Notes: generated by a model from the letters alone, not told the origin. DNA of 32,652 bases from Pseudarthrobacter naphthalenicus (GCF_029076445.1 NZ_JARESG010000028.1:1-32652), one strand, 5' to 3'. Positions 6,446-16,238 are shown, counted from the first letter of the stretch. Made by a program: numbers and translations.

Positions 6446-7951
6446 ATGGGTACTGCACCAACCGAGGTCATGGCCTTTCCAAAGATCAGGGCCATCGTCC
6501 GCGATAACGGGACTGCTGAGGTCGTCGTCGCGGGTAACTCCCGCATCGTTCCTGACGGGGAGTCCCTGCAGGATCTTCGCAACAATGCCCTGGCCCTCGT
6601 GCTGGGCGAGGCCCAGACCCTGCAGCGCCCCGTCAGGGTCCAGATCGAGGATCCCGAAGGGCACGGTGAACTGATCGTGCACCCGGACAACAAGATTGAA
6701 TCTGTCTCCTATGAGGCCCGCCCCGCCCGCCGGCGGGCAGAAGCTCCGGAGACCACGCCCGAGACAGTCGCTCCGACCGTGATTGATACCGTCCCGGTTC
6801 CTGCGCCTGAGCCAGTAGTTGCCCCTGTAGAGCCCACTGCGGTTCCGGACGCAGCGGCGACGGTGGACAACCAACCATGGCCGCCCAACCCTGTCGCATC
6901 CGGCACCACCCCAGTACCGGCCAACCGGGATCCACAGACTGCGGCCGCCGCGGAAGAACCGCCGTCAGCTGTTGTCTCTCAGGAAGCGCCGCCGTCCCGG
7001 CGTAGTTTGAAGGACACCTCGTTCCTCGTCAGCGCACCTGTTCTGGAACCGGCCACACAAGGCTGGCGCGGGGCGCTCACGCGCCTGGGATTCCGGATGG
7101 ACCCCTCCGCCGAAGAACTCTCTGAGCGGGAGGATATTCGTACGGTCAGCCAGCACTGGCCTGGTCCCCGGACCATTGCCGTGGTCAACCGCAAGGGCGG
7201 GGCCAATAAGACCCCCACGGTGGTCATGCTCTCGGCCATCCTTGCCCGCTACAGTGGCGCCGCAACCGTCGCCTGGGACAACAACGAATCCCAGGGCACC
7301 CTGGGGTGGCGGACGGAAAAGGGGTCCCATGACCGGAGCGTCCTGGACCTGATCGATTCTTCGGCCGAACTGCTCTCACCGGCAACGAACGCGGCAGAAA
7401 TCGCCAAGTTCGTCCATCACCAGACCGCTGACAAGTTCGATGTCCTGCGCTCCGATGAGAACGAGGAAGGCGACCACGAAGTCACCGCCGAGGAAGTCGA
7501 CATCGCCCACCAGGTCCTCACCCGCTATTACCGGCTGGTGGTCATGGATTCAGGAAACACCGCACGGGCAGCGAACTGGCGGCGGATGATAGATCACACC
7601 AGCCAGCTCGTCGTGCCTGTGACAGCCATCGAGGACCGCGCCGAAGCCGCCCGGCTGACGCTGCAGACCCTGGAATCCCGTGGTGGCCACGACGCCGAGC
7701 TGGCCCGCAACGCCGTCGTGATCGTCTCCGAATCCACCGACGCCAAGCGCAGCATGACCGGAGATGCCTTGAAGCGGGCCAAAGACGAGGCCCAGCGGAT
7801 CGCAGACGGCTTCGAGCCGTTCGTCCGGGCCGTCGTCCGGATTCCTTACGACCCTGATCTGGTCAACGGCCCCATCCGCTACGAGGCCCTCCAGCCCGCC
7901 ACCCAGCGGGCATGGCTGGCCGCCGCGGCCGCCGTCGCCGACGGCTTCTAA
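6446..7951 (+). CDS. ParA/MinD-like ATPase with long N-terminal extension
   Basis: A 501-residue protein; ATG 6446 follows AAGGAAGAAG. Residues 1-85 form a small beta-rich domain. Residues about 90-200 are a Pro/Ala/Val-rich disordered linker. Residues about 235-501 are a SIMIBI-class ATPase with deviant Walker A KGGANKT at 250-256, a switch region around YYRLVVMDSGNTARAAN, and a helical C-terminus. ParA-like ATPases position cargo such as DNA or membrane complexes. Inside a transfer operon this one more likely positions or energises the secretion complex than segregates the plasmid: no ParB or parS is adjacent. That distinction is inference. Confidence 0.7.
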   Translation: MGTAPTEVMAFPKIRAIVRDNGTAEVVVAGNSRIVPDGESLQDLRNNALALVLGEAQTLQRPVRVQIEDPEGHGELIVHPDNKIESVSYEARPARRRAEAPETTPETVAPTVIDTVPVPAPEPVVAPVEPTAVPDAAATVDNQPWPPNPVASGTTPVPANRDPQTAAAAEEPPSAVVSQEAPPSRRSLKDTSFLVSAPVLEPATQGWRGALTRLGFRMDPSAEELSEREDIRTVSQHWPGPRTIAVVNRKGGANKTPTVVMLSAILARYSGAATVAWDNNESQGTLGWRTEKGSHDRSVLDLIDSSAELLSPATNAAEIAKFVHHQTADKFDVLRSDENEEGDHEVTAEEVDIAHQVLTRYYRLVVMDSGNTARAANWRRMIDHTSQLVVPVTAIEDRAEAARLTLQTLESRGGHDAELARNAVVIVSESTDAKRSMTGDALKRAKDEAQRIADGFEPFVRAVVRIPYDPDLVNGPIRYEALQPATQRAWLAAAAAVADGF

Positions 7952-7984
7952 GACACTTACCACCGGACTCAGAAAGGAGGAACC

Positions 7985-8596
7985 ATGCAACAGTCCCTGA
8001 ACCCCTGGATCACCAGCCCAACCACATCTGCAGACGCGGACGCGACCGCCTCTGCTGGGCATGTGCCGCCTGCGGCCGTGATCAGTGCCCCGCTGAGGGG
8101 AATGGTTGAACCGGACGCAGCAGACCGCCTTTCCCACCGCACCATGTCAGGTTCGGCCGCGCTGTGGATCACCGGCACCCACGGGGGAGCCGGAGAAAGC
8201 CGAATCGCTGAACTCCTTCCCGGAGCCCGCGCCACCGACCACTGCTGGCCCGTCCTCCAGGACGGAAGCACGCCACGGGTACTGATGGTCTGCCGGGCAG
8301 ACCTCCGCGGCCTCACGGCCGCCCGGAGCGCACTGACCCAGTGGGCATCAGGCGCCACACCGGAAATTGATCTGCTCGGCCTCGCCATCCTCGCGGACGC
8401 ACCGGGAAAGACTCCTAAAGCGCTGCGTGACTTCGCCGCCATCGTCGGCGGGGGAGCGCCCCGGCTCTGGACCCTGCCCTGGGTCGAGGCCTGGCGGCAC
8501 GGAGACAACACACCGCCAACAGCCCGCGAATACCAACGCTTCATCACTGACATAGCCACTCTGGCTACCAACAACACACCACGCACCACCCACTGA
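7985..8596 (+). CDS. P-loop-like transfer protein (DUF6668-like)
   Basis: A 203-residue protein with an excellent AAAGGAGGAACC before ATG 7985. WITGTHGGAGESRIAELLPG (about 59-78) resembles a P-loop but has GES in place of GKS/T, so nucleotide binding may be lost or changed. Downstream, VLMVCRADLRGLTAARSAL and EIDLLGLAILADAP look like the core strands of a Rossmann/P-loop fold. It follows the ParA-like gene by 33 nt and may work with it as a degenerate partner. The DUF name is from memory of similar actinobacterial plasmid proteins and should be checked. Confidence 0.5.
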   Translation: MQQSLNPWITSPTTSADADATASAGHVPPAAVISAPLRGMVEPDAADRLSHRTMSGSAALWITGTHGGAGESRIAELLPGARATDHCWPVLQDGSTPRVLMVCRADLRGLTAARSALTQWASGATPEIDLLGLAILADAPGKTPKALRDFAAIVGGGAPRLWTLPWVEAWRHGDNTPPTAREYQRFITDIATLATNNTPRTTH

Positions 8597-8607
8597 AAGG
8601 TCTCACC

Positions 8608-8874
8608 ATGCACTCCCTCGTACTTGCAGCCAGCGTCATCCCCAACCCCATCCCCACCCTCCCTCCCGAAGCCGACGGGCTGCTCCTGGTCCTGAACTGG
8701 GCCTCCGGCGTCGGCCTGGTCCTCGGCGTCCTCGGCGTCATCATCGTCGGCATTGGCATGGTCATCCAGCTCCAGCGCGGAGAGGGAGCCCAAGCCATCG
8801 GCAAGCTCGGCTGGGTCCTGATGGGCTGCATCATCATCACCGGTGCGTCCGGCATCGTCCGCGCCTTCGTCTAA
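8608..8874 (+). CDS. Small two-TM pilin-like protein (VirB2/TrbC-like)
   Basis: An 88-residue protein: hydrophobic leader (about 1-12), a short proline-rich stretch (IPNPIPTLPP), then two TM helices at about 28-53 and 64-87 separated by a short polar turn with QRGEGAQAIGK. Size, topology and place just before the VirB6-type gene fit the VirB2/TrbC pilin class or its Gram-positive counterpart. RBS AAAGG precedes ATG. Sequence alone cannot prove that it polymerises. Confidence 0.55.
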   Translation: MHSLVLAASVIPNPIPTLPPEADGLLLVLNWASGVGLVLGVLGVIIVGIGMVIQLQRGEGAQAIGKLGWVLMGCIIITGASGIVRAFV

Positions 8875-8900
8875 ACCAGCACAACAACGGGAGGTTCATC

Positions 8901-9659
8901 ATGAGCCAATCAACAGAGAGCACCACCGAAAGCAATCCGTTCACCAAGCCCGGATTCTTTATTGCTGCCGGTCTGGTGGTCGCGCTGATCGCCGCGACCA
9001 TCGTCATCTTCCTGCTCCCCAAGGGACAGGGCAACGCCCAGCCAGTTCCCACGTCAGTGGAGTCCAGCAGCGCAGTCACACCGACCACGAGGGCTTCGGA
9101 CTCCCGTGACAAAAGCGTCTGCGGACTTCCCAGTACGGCGGAGACGACGCTCGGATCGTCTCCCAAGTCCCGGTGGGAGTTGGTGGGTCGAATGGCCGCA
9201 CCAACCGATCCAAACTCATTCGGGCCTGGTGTAACCGACGCGAGTGGTTTCCGGTCATGCTTTGCACACTCACCAACCGGAGCCCTCTACGCCGCAATGA
9301 ACGTCGCTGCACTCGGTTCAACGGGATCACCTGAGCTCGTGACCAAACTGGCCGACAAACTTCTTGTCCCCGGAACGGGAAGGGATGCTGCCATCAGGGA
9401 AGCCAGTTCGGGCGTCGGCTCCTCCCCAAACAGCACAACCGTTCAGGTCCGAGGCTTCCTCATCAGGTCCTACACGACGTTGGAGGCCGATATCGATTTG
9501 GCCTTTGAAACGAACAATGGGGCCTTGGCCAGCTCAACTCTGTCGATGCGATGGACTGACGGGGACTGGAAAGTTAAGCCTGCAGATGACGGCGTCACTT
9601 TCAGCAGTGTTTCGCAGATCCGCGATCTGAGCGGATTCATTCTCTGGTCCGGAGTCTGA
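8901..9659 (+). CDS. Single-TM transfer protein with extracellular domain
   Basis: A 252-residue protein preceded by GGGAGG. Residues 1-17 are cytoplasmic, 18-42 form one TM helix, 45-70 are a Ser/Thr/Pro linker and 75-252 form an outer domain with two Cys (at VCGLPS and SCFAHS). The C-terminus DGDWKV...ISQIRDLSGFILWSGV-type pattern (with SVSQIRDL) is seen in actinobacterial transfer proteins of the VirB8/TcpC sort. It probably forms part of the channel across the wall. The exact family is not certain. Codon use is slightly less GC-rich than its neighbours. Confidence 0.55.
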   Translation: MSQSTESTTESNPFTKPGFFIAAGLVVALIAATIVIFLLPKGQGNAQPVPTSVESSSAVTPTTRASDSRDKSVCGLPSTAETTLGSSPKSRWELVGRMAAPTDPNSFGPGVTDASGFRSCFAHSPTGALYAAMNVAALGSTGSPELVTKLADKLLVPGTGRDAAIREASSGVGSSPNSTTVQVRGFLIRSYTTLEADIDLAFETNNGALASSTLSMRWTDGDWKVKPADDGVTFSSVSQIRDLSGFILWSGV

Positions 9660-9660
9660 C

Positions 9661-10929
9661 ATGGCTGAATGCGGTTTTGGTGACCTTGGGTGCGGCGTAG
9701 GGAACGCTGTGTCAGACCTCGCTGACGACGCTATGAGCGACATGTCCAACGCCATCTTGGACGGAATGAGCCAGATGGTGACGGCCCTGTCTACCTTTTG
9801 GGTTTCCATGCCCACGGTGAACCTGGCAAGTCAGGACGGAACAACGCCAAGCCCCGTCGTTGCGATGGTCAATAACGAGTTAATGCCCTGGACACTGACC
9901 CTGGCCGTCCTTGCCGTGATCATCGGCGGCATCCGGATGATCTGGGAGCAGCGCGGGGCGCCATTGAGGGATCTCCTGCGCTCCCTGCTCACGCTTTCCT
10001 TGGTGTCGGGCATTGGCCTGGGTGTCATCTCAATTCTGGTGATCGCAGCTGATGCTTTCTCTGTCGCCATCATCGACCGCTCTACGGACGGTAAGGGCTT
10101 TGCTCAGGCGATGAGCATCCTCGTCATGACCAACCAGACCGGGGTCGGGGTGTTCATCCTCATCGTCCTGGGCTTGATTGGGTTGATTGCTTCCCTCGTC
10201 CAGATCGTGCTGATGGTGGTGCGCAGCGGCATGTTGGTGATCCTGGCCGGCATCCTGCCCACCACGGCTGCATTTACGAACACGGAGATGGGTAGGCAGT
10301 GGTTTCAGAAGGCAGTTGGTTGGACGATCGCTTTCATTCTTTATAAGCCGGCTGCGGCGATCGTGTACTCGGTCGCGTTCCTCCTCATGAGCAATAAAAG
10401 TCAGGTCCCCCTGATCGGTTCGATCACTGGTTTCGCGTTGATGATTGTTGCCTTGTTCGCTCTTCCGGCGTTGATGCGGTTCGTCACGCCGATGGTGGGG
10501 GCTGTTGCCTCCGGTGGGGGAGCAGGGGCCGGGGCAGCCGTCGGGGCCATGGCCACCGGTGCCGTGTCCTTGGGCCGCAGTGGCAGCGGGAGGGGCAACG
10601 CCTCACCGACGCCGGCTACGACGCAGAGCAACCAGCCAGGCGCGTCTCCGAAGGGCAGCGCCGGAACGTCGGGTCCCCGAGGCGGGGGAGGTCAGCCCAC
10701 ACCGGGCGCTACGGGTCCGGGTGGAGCAGCTGGCGCTGCGGCCGCAGGCAAAGCGGGCATGGCAGGGGCCGGGGCAACCGGCACTGCAGGAGCAGCGACT
10801 GGAGCAGCAGCAGCTGGGCCGGCTGGGATGGCTGTAGCTGCGGGGGCACAGGTGGCGTCCGGGACGTCGCAGGCAATCGCAAAGACCGCGCAGGATTCAA
10901 CCGGGGAGGGCCCCAGTGGCAGCAATTAG
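9661..10929 (+). CDS. TrbL/VirB6-like polytopic channel protein
   Basis: A 422-residue protein. ATG lies one base after the previous stop. The N-terminus (MAECGFGDLGCGVGNAVSD) leads into six or so TM helices at about 78-95, 108-135, 155-185, 190-208, 218-245 and 250-275. The C-terminal 140 residues are a low-complexity Gly/Ala/Ser/Pro tail (about 280-422), a hallmark of TrbL/VirB6 proteins in Gram-positive systems. It would form the inner-membrane translocation channel. The end overlaps the next gene by 14 nt. Confidence 0.8.
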   Translation: MAECGFGDLGCGVGNAVSDLADDAMSDMSNAILDGMSQMVTALSTFWVSMPTVNLASQDGTTPSPVVAMVNNELMPWTLTLAVLAVIIGGIRMIWEQRGAPLRDLLRSLLTLSLVSGIGLGVISILVIAADAFSVAIIDRSTDGKGFAQAMSILVMTNQTGVGVFILIVLGLIGLIASLVQIVLMVVRSGMLVILAGILPTTAAFTNTEMGRQWFQKAVGWTIAFILYKPAAAIVYSVAFLLMSNKSQVPLIGSITGFALMIVALFALPALMRFVTPMVGAVASGGGAGAGAAVGAMATGAVSLGRSGSGRGNASPTPATTQSNQPGASPKGSAGTSGPRGGGGQPTPGATGPGGAAGAAAAGKAGMAGAGATGTAGAATGAAAAGPAGMAVAAGAQVASGTSQAIAKTAQDSTGEGPSGSN

Positions 10930-12424
10930 CACCGAATACAAGGAACCGTCCTACGGCAACTGGCGCGTACCGCGCTCGGCCGGACTGGGCAATCTCGGTG
11001 CTATTGGCACCGGGATTGTTATGGCCGGGCTGTTGCTGGGCATCATCAGCTTCGCGATCTGGGGCCTCTTTGTTGGTCTGGGTGTGCTGGCCGTGGCCGG
11101 GACCTGTGCCCTGTTGCTGACGGTCAAGGACAAGCACGGCCAGTCTGTGGTGGACCGGTTCGGAACACGGATGAGCTTTCGGCTCGCCAAGTCCTCCGGA
11201 ACCAATCTCTACCGTTCCGGGCCTTTGGGCGTGACGGAGTGGGGCATGTACCAGCTGCCCGGGCTGGCGGCGAAGTCGACCCTGTACGAGTTCGCCGACT
11301 CCTATAAGCGCCCGTTCGCGCTGCTACATGTGCCGGCCACGAGCCACTTCACCGTGATCTTCTCCACCGAACCTGACGGAGCGTCCCTGGTGGACCCTGA
11401 GCAGGTTGATGCGTGGGTGGCGAACTGGGGCGGCTGGCTCGCCGGCCTGGCCGACGAGGCCGGCCTGGACGCCGCAGCCGTGACGGTCGAGACGGCCCCG
11501 GATTCCGGATACCGGCTGCGGAACGAAGTGGAAATGAACATCGACCCGGACGCTCCGGCATTCGCCCAGGCGATTTTGCGCGAGGTCGTGGACACGTACC
11601 CGGAGGGATCGGCCACGGTCCGCGCCTGGGTGTCCCTGACCTTCAACGCGTCCCTGCGGACGGGGTCGAAGAAGCGCACACCCGAAGATGTTGCCCGGGA
11701 CCTCGCCTCCAGGATCCCGGGTCTGTCGGCCCGGCTGCAGTCCACGGGCGCCGGTATTGCCCGTCCGATGTCGGCGCAGGAACTCTGCGAAGTCGTCCGG
11801 GTCGCCTACGACCCGCCCGCGGCTTTGATCATTGATGAAGCCCACGCCGCCGGGTCTCCGGTGTCCCTGACCTGGGGTGAGGTCGGTCCCACCGCGACGC
11901 AGGCCAGCTGGGAGGACTACCGGCACGACAGCGCCTTCTCGGCCTCCTGGACGATGACCGGTGCCCCGCGTGGGTCGGTGAACTCCTCGGTCCTGTCCCG
12001 GTTGCTGGCCCCGCATGGGGACATTGACCGGAAGCGGATTTCGCTGCTGTACCGGCCGATGGATTCCGCCCGCGCCGCCGCCGTGGTGGAGCGGGACCAG
12101 GACAACGCCAACGTCCGCATCACCTCCGGCAACCGGCCGTCCGCCCGTGCCCTGGTCGATGCCCGCTCCGCCGTGCAGACAGCGCAGGAAGAAGCCCAGG
12201 GCGCCGGGCTGGTGAACTTCGGCATGGTCGTTACGGCCACCGTGACCGATAAGGAACGGCTGGCAGACGCTGTTGCGGCCATTGAGCAGACCTCCGGTAC
12301 TGCCCGGGTGCTGTTGCGCCGGGCGTATGGGGCGCAGGACACCGCGTTCGCGGCGTCCCTGCCGCTGGGGCTGGTTCTGCCCAAGCACAGCATGGTGCCT
12401 TCCGAGATCAGGGATGCGCTGTAA
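10916..12424 (+). CDS. SCO6880-family transfer protein
   Basis: A 502-residue protein from GTG 10916, inside the end of the TrbL-like gene. Residues about 20-70 carry two TM helices after an RVPRSAGLGNLG segment, like the PrgI/VirB3 module. The rest is a large soluble domain (80-502). The family, named after Streptomyces SCO6880, sits next to VirB4-type ATPases in actinobacterial conjugative elements and is thought to supply the membrane part that VirB4 lacks. Gene order here matches. No catalytic motif is apparent. Confidence 0.75.
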   Translation: MAAISTEYKEPSYGNWRVPRSAGLGNLGAIGTGIVMAGLLLGIISFAIWGLFVGLGVLAVAGTCALLLTVKDKHGQSVVDRFGTRMSFRLAKSSGTNLYRSGPLGVTEWGMYQLPGLAAKSTLYEFADSYKRPFALLHVPATSHFTVIFSTEPDGASLVDPEQVDAWVANWGGWLAGLADEAGLDAAAVTVETAPDSGYRLRNEVEMNIDPDAPAFAQAILREVVDTYPEGSATVRAWVSLTFNASLRTGSKKRTPEDVARDLASRIPGLSARLQSTGAGIARPMSAQELCEVVRVAYDPPAALIIDEAHAAGSPVSLTWGEVGPTATQASWEDYRHDSAFSASWTMTGAPRGSVNSSVLSRLLAPHGDIDRKRISLLYRPMDSARAAAVVERDQDNANVRITSGNRPSARALVDARSAVQTAQEEAQGAGLVNFGMVVTATVTDKERLADAVAAIEQTSGTARVLLRRAYGAQDTAFAASLPLGLVLPKHSMVPSEIRDAL

Positions 12425-14020
12425 ATGGCCTTTAAAGAGTTCTTGACGTCAATGACCGCAAAGACAGTTAAGCCAGCAAAGAGTGCGCCCAAGAACAAGG
12501 GTGGGCAGCAGCCCCGTGAGGCCGGCCCGGGTGCCCGTGGGTGGGCCGGGCGTGGCGGGGGCATGGCGCAGCTCGTTCCGTCCGTGACGGAGTACCGGGG
12601 CACGACGGTCCAGGTGTGCGGGCTGTGGCCGTTCTCCTCCGGGGCGTCCTCGCCCATGATCGGGGTTCCGCTGGGCCGCCATGAGGAAACCCAGGCCACG
12701 GTCTGCTGTGACCCGATCAGCTGGTTCCAGCGGGCACGGCTGATTTCCAACCCCTCAGCCTTCATCCTGGGCAAGCCCGGGCTGGGCAAGTCCACACTGG
12801 TGCGCCGCATGTTCTTAGGGCTGTCCGCGCAGGGGGTCCACCCGCTCATTCTGGGCGACCTGAAGGGCGAGCACATCAAGGCGGTCAAGGCCCTGGGCGG
12901 GCAGGTCATTTCCCTTGGCCGTGGCGTGGGCTACCTGAACATTCTTGATCCCGGCCAGGCTGTCGAGGTCGCACAGCTCCTCGAGGCGAACGGCCAGCAT
13001 GATGCCGCCAGCCGGGTCCGGGCTGACGCGCACGGCCGCCGCCTGAACATGGTCGTCTCGCTGATCACGATCAGCCGGAACAACCCGCCCACGGATCAGG
13101 AACAGACGATCCTGGACCGGGCGCTGCGGGTCCTGGATGAGAAGTTCGAGGGCATCCCGGTCCTGAAGGACCTCCTGGACGTCATTGTCTCCGCACCCGA
13201 TGAACTGCGGCAGGTCGCACTGGACCGTGGCGACATGAAGGTGTACCTGCAGGAGACGCGTGCGTTGGAAGCGACCCTGCTGGGCCTGACCGGGGGAGGG
13301 AAGTTGGGAGAAATCTTCTCCGCCCAGACCACCAATCCCATGAAGCGTGACCGCGCCGTGGTCTTCGATGTCTCCAGCATTGACGAGACTGAGACTGACC
13401 TGCAGGCGGCCGTGCTGCTCGCGTGCTGGTCCTACGGATTCGGCACCGTTAACGTCGCCAACGCGCTGGCGGACGCGGGCCTGGAACCGCGCCGGAACTA
13501 TTTTGTGGTCCTGGACGAGCTGTGGCGGGCGCTGCGCTCCGGTAAGGGCATGGTCGACAGGGTGGACGCCCTGACCCGTCTGAACCGCTCTGTGGGTGTT
13601 GGGCAGATCATGATCTCCCACACCATGTCGGACCTGCTCGCACTCCCTGCGGAAGAGGACCGGATGAAGGCCCGCGGCTTCGTCGAACGTTCCGGCATGG
13701 TCATCTGCGGCGGGCTGCCCGCCTCGGAAATGCCCCTCCTGACCGCAGCCATTCCCCTCTCCCGGCAGGAGCAGCAGAAACTCATCTCCTGGCAGGACCC
13801 TCCCGCCTGGGACTCACGCGGGGTTGATGTCGAACCCCCGGGCCGGGGGAAGTTCCTCATTAAAGTCGGCGGCCGCCCGGGCATCCCCGTCCAAATCGGG
13901 CTGACCTCCATCGAGAAGACCGACGGCCTGAACGACACCGACACCCGGTGGCACGAACCCGCCGTAACGCTCATGGACCCTGCAGTCCCTGCGCTGCCCA
14001 CCGAAGGAGGAACGCTGTGA
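12425..14020 (+). CDS. VirB4-like transfer ATPase
   Basis: A 531-residue protein; ATG follows the previous stop directly. Walker A is GKPGLGKST at residues 116-124, with ILGDLKGEH shortly after. Walker B is FVVLDE with Asp364-Glu365, followed by VGQIMISHTMSDLL, the sensor strand common to FtsK/HerA/VirB4 ATPases. VirB4 energises assembly of the transfer channel and substrate export. The first 60 residues are basic and poorly ordered and replace the usual VirB4 N-domain, which may be supplied by the SCO6880 protein. It overlaps the coupling-protein gene by 4 nt. Confidence 0.85.
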   Translation: MAFKEFLTSMTAKTVKPAKSAPKNKGGQQPREAGPGARGWAGRGGGMAQLVPSVTEYRGTTVQVCGLWPFSSGASSPMIGVPLGRHEETQATVCCDPISWFQRARLISNPSAFILGKPGLGKSTLVRRMFLGLSAQGVHPLILGDLKGEHIKAVKALGGQVISLGRGVGYLNILDPGQAVEVAQLLEANGQHDAASRVRADAHGRRLNMVVSLITISRNNPPTDQEQTILDRALRVLDEKFEGIPVLKDLLDVIVSAPDELRQVALDRGDMKVYLQETRALEATLLGLTGGGKLGEIFSAQTTNPMKRDRAVVFDVSSIDETETDLQAAVLLACWSYGFGTVNVANALADAGLEPRRNYFVVLDELWRALRSGKGMVDRVDALTRLNRSVGVGQIMISHTMSDLLALPAEEDRMKARGFVERSGMVICGGLPASEMPLLTAAIPLSRQEQQKLISWQDPPAWDSRGVDVEPPGRGKFLIKVGGRPGIPVQIGLTSIEKTDGLNDTDTRWHEPAVTLMDPAVPALPTEGGTL

Positions 14021-15786
14021 GTGCACCAAACCGCAAGGGAATGAGCCTCGGGGATGCCCTGCTGGTCTGGCTGGCCATCGGCTTCATTGTCGTCTTCGGC
14101 GGCGGGACTTACGCGGCCGCGCACCTCGGCTCCTGGATGGCCGGCATCGACGCACCACCCGCCCATCCCATTGACCTCATTGCCGGGCTCATTAAAGGCC
14201 GGGTGCCCTGGCCCGTCCAGTCCACGGTCGCGGCGTGCCTGATGGCGGGCCTGGTCCTGGTGCTGGCTATCGTCGTGCTAGTGGCCTGGATGAAGGGCGC
14301 GTCCAAGCGTGCCCGGGTGGATAAGGCCGCCCGCTACCTGGGCCGTGGGAAGTCGCTGGCCGCGTTCTCTGAGAAGGGAGCGAAGGCCACGGCCGAGCGG
14401 CTGGGAGTGACGGACACCCCCGGCATAGTCGTGGGCAAGGTCGTCTCGACCGGCCAGAAGTTCATTCAGTCCTGGGAAGACCTCAGCCTCGACATCTGGG
14501 GACCACGAACAGGTAAATCGACCTCCCGGGTGATGCCCGCGATCCTGGACGCGCCAGGGGCTGTGGTCTCGACCTCGAACAAGCGCGACGTCGTGGACGG
14601 CACCCGTGGCGTCCGCGAGGACACGGCCCCGGTGTGGGTTTTCGATCCGCAGAAGATCGCCCAAGAGGAACCGCACTGGTGGTGGAACCCCCTCTCCTAC
14701 GTCACGGATGAAGAGAAGGCGTACAAGCTCACCCAGCACTTCTCGGTCGGATCGCGTCTCCCGGGGTCCAAGCCGGATGCCTACTTCGATCCCAAGGCAG
14801 AGGACATTCTCTCCTCGTACTTCCTTGCAGCCGCGCTGGGGGAGCTGCCCATCACACAGGTCTACCTGTGGGTGACCGAGCAGGTCAGCCAGGAACCCAT
14901 CGAGATCCTCAAAGAGCATGACTACGAGCTGCAGTACAAGGGCCTGGAGTCCACGTTGAAGCTGGCCGATAAGCAGCGCGACGGTATCTTCGGCACGGCC
15001 GAGAAGATGATTCAGTGCCTCAAGAGCCGGAACACGCTGCGCTGGGTCGCCCCGACAGGCGGCGCGTCCGTGGCAAGTGATGCGCGACCCCGGTTCAACC
15101 CGCACGCCTTCGCCGCTTCACAGGAGACGATCTACATCCTCTCCAAAGAAGGAGCCGGCTCCGCCGCCCCGCTCACCACAGCGCTGACCGTGGCTATCGC
15201 GGAGGCCATGGAAGAACGCGCCGAGCGCAGCGGCGGCCGCCTGCCCAAACCGGCCTTGTTCGCCCTCGATGAGCTGGCGAACGTGGTCCGCTGGGCCGCC
15301 CTCCCGGACCAGTTCAGCCACTACGGCTCCAAAGGCCTGATCGTCATGGGCATCCTGCAGTCCTGGTCCCAAGGAGTCGAACTCTGGGGCGAGGCCAACA
15401 TGCGGAAAATCTGGTCCGCCGCCAACGTCAAGGTCTACGGCGGCGGCGTCGCCGAAGAAGGCTTTCTCCGCGCACTCTCAGACCTCATCGGGGACTACAG
15501 CTACACCAACGTCTCCATCTCCTCCGGAAAGTCCGGGTCCAGCCGCTCCCGGCAGGAGGGCAAGGAACGCATCTTCGATGTCTCCAACCTCGCCGAACTC
15601 GACCGCGGCCGCGCCGTCGTCCTCGCCTCCGGTGCGCCGGCCACGCTAGTCCGCACCATGCCCTGGTACACCGGACCCCACAAGGAAGCCGTAGAGGCAT
15701 CCATTAAAAAGTACAGCCCGCAGCCCGAAGTTGAGCCAGTACCGGTCTCGGCCGCGCCGACCGCTAATCCCTGGGTCACCGGGTAG
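14017..15786 (+). CDS. VirD4/TraG-type coupling protein
   Basis: A 589-residue protein from GTG 14017 (GTGA overlap, AGGAGG upstream); the longer frame from 13948 lies inside the VirB4-like gene. TM helices at about 15-35 and 68-90 flank a short outer loop. Walker A is GPRTGKST at 162-169; Walker B is LFALDE with Asp418-Glu419. Such proteins bring the DNA-relaxase complex to the channel and pump DNA. The motif pattern and the TM-TM-ATPase layout make this assignment firm. Its partner relaxase is not in the window. Confidence 0.9.
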   Translation: MSAPNRKGMSLGDALLVWLAIGFIVVFGGGTYAAAHLGSWMAGIDAPPAHPIDLIAGLIKGRVPWPVQSTVAACLMAGLVLVLAIVVLVAWMKGASKRARVDKAARYLGRGKSLAAFSEKGAKATAERLGVTDTPGIVVGKVVSTGQKFIQSWEDLSLDIWGPRTGKSTSRVMPAILDAPGAVVSTSNKRDVVDGTRGVREDTAPVWVFDPQKIAQEEPHWWWNPLSYVTDEEKAYKLTQHFSVGSRLPGSKPDAYFDPKAEDILSSYFLAAALGELPITQVYLWVTEQVSQEPIEILKEHDYELQYKGLESTLKLADKQRDGIFGTAEKMIQCLKSRNTLRWVAPTGGASVASDARPRFNPHAFAASQETIYILSKEGAGSAAPLTTALTVAIAEAMEERAERSGGRLPKPALFALDELANVVRWAALPDQFSHYGSKGLIVMGILQSWSQGVELWGEANMRKIWSAANVKVYGGGVAEEGFLRALSDLIGDYSYTNVSISSGKSGSSRSRQEGKERIFDVSNLAELDRGRAVVLASGAPATLVRTMPWYTGPHKEAVEASIKKYSPQPEVEPVPVSAAPTANPWVTG

Positions 15787-15797
15787 GAGATTCTGAA

Positions 15798-16238
15798 ATG
15801 ACCATCGACATCGGCCGATTCAGCGAAGCTCCCAGCCCCAGCGCGGAAGAGCCTGCCAGCCCCGCAGGGGAGGAGAAAAAGCCGCCGAAACTCGTCTACG
15901 GATCCGCCGAAGAATTCCTGCACGAACAACTGCTGCCCACCTACGTCCGCGACGTCGACGGCCGCGCCGCAAAATGGTGCATCGAATGGTACTTCCACCC
16001 CGAGGCAATCTCCCGAATAGAAGCGCTGTGGCGGGCCTGGGAACACCTACGACTCGACGGAGCAACCGGCATCAGCGTCTGGTTCAAAGACCACGCAGAC
16101 CACCACATGAGCGTGCTCCTCGACCCACGCGGACCGTTCTACAAATGCGACATGCAAAAACACCGCGACCCCGAACACCTCGAACCAAAGAAAGCCCCAG
16201 CGGGCTGGTTCCCAGACGTCCGCACTATTCCTGTATGA
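15798..16238 (+). CDS. DUF4913 family protein
   Basis: A 146-residue protein. The core ALWRAWEHLRLDGATGISVW then KDHADHHMSVLLDPRGPF is the typical DUF4913 signature of actinobacterial plasmids and elements. The first 45 residues are charged and disordered. The function is unknown; it closes the transfer operon 11 nt after the coupling protein and may be an accessory of it. A second, broken member lies at 20537-20755. Confidence 0.75.
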   Translation: MTIDIGRFSEAPSPSAEEPASPAGEEKKPPKLVYGSAEEFLHEQLLPTYVRDVDGRAAKWCIEWYFHPEAISRIEALWRAWEHLRLDGATGISVWFKDHADHHMSVLLDPRGPFYKCDMQKHRDPEHLEPKKAPAGWFPDVRTIPV

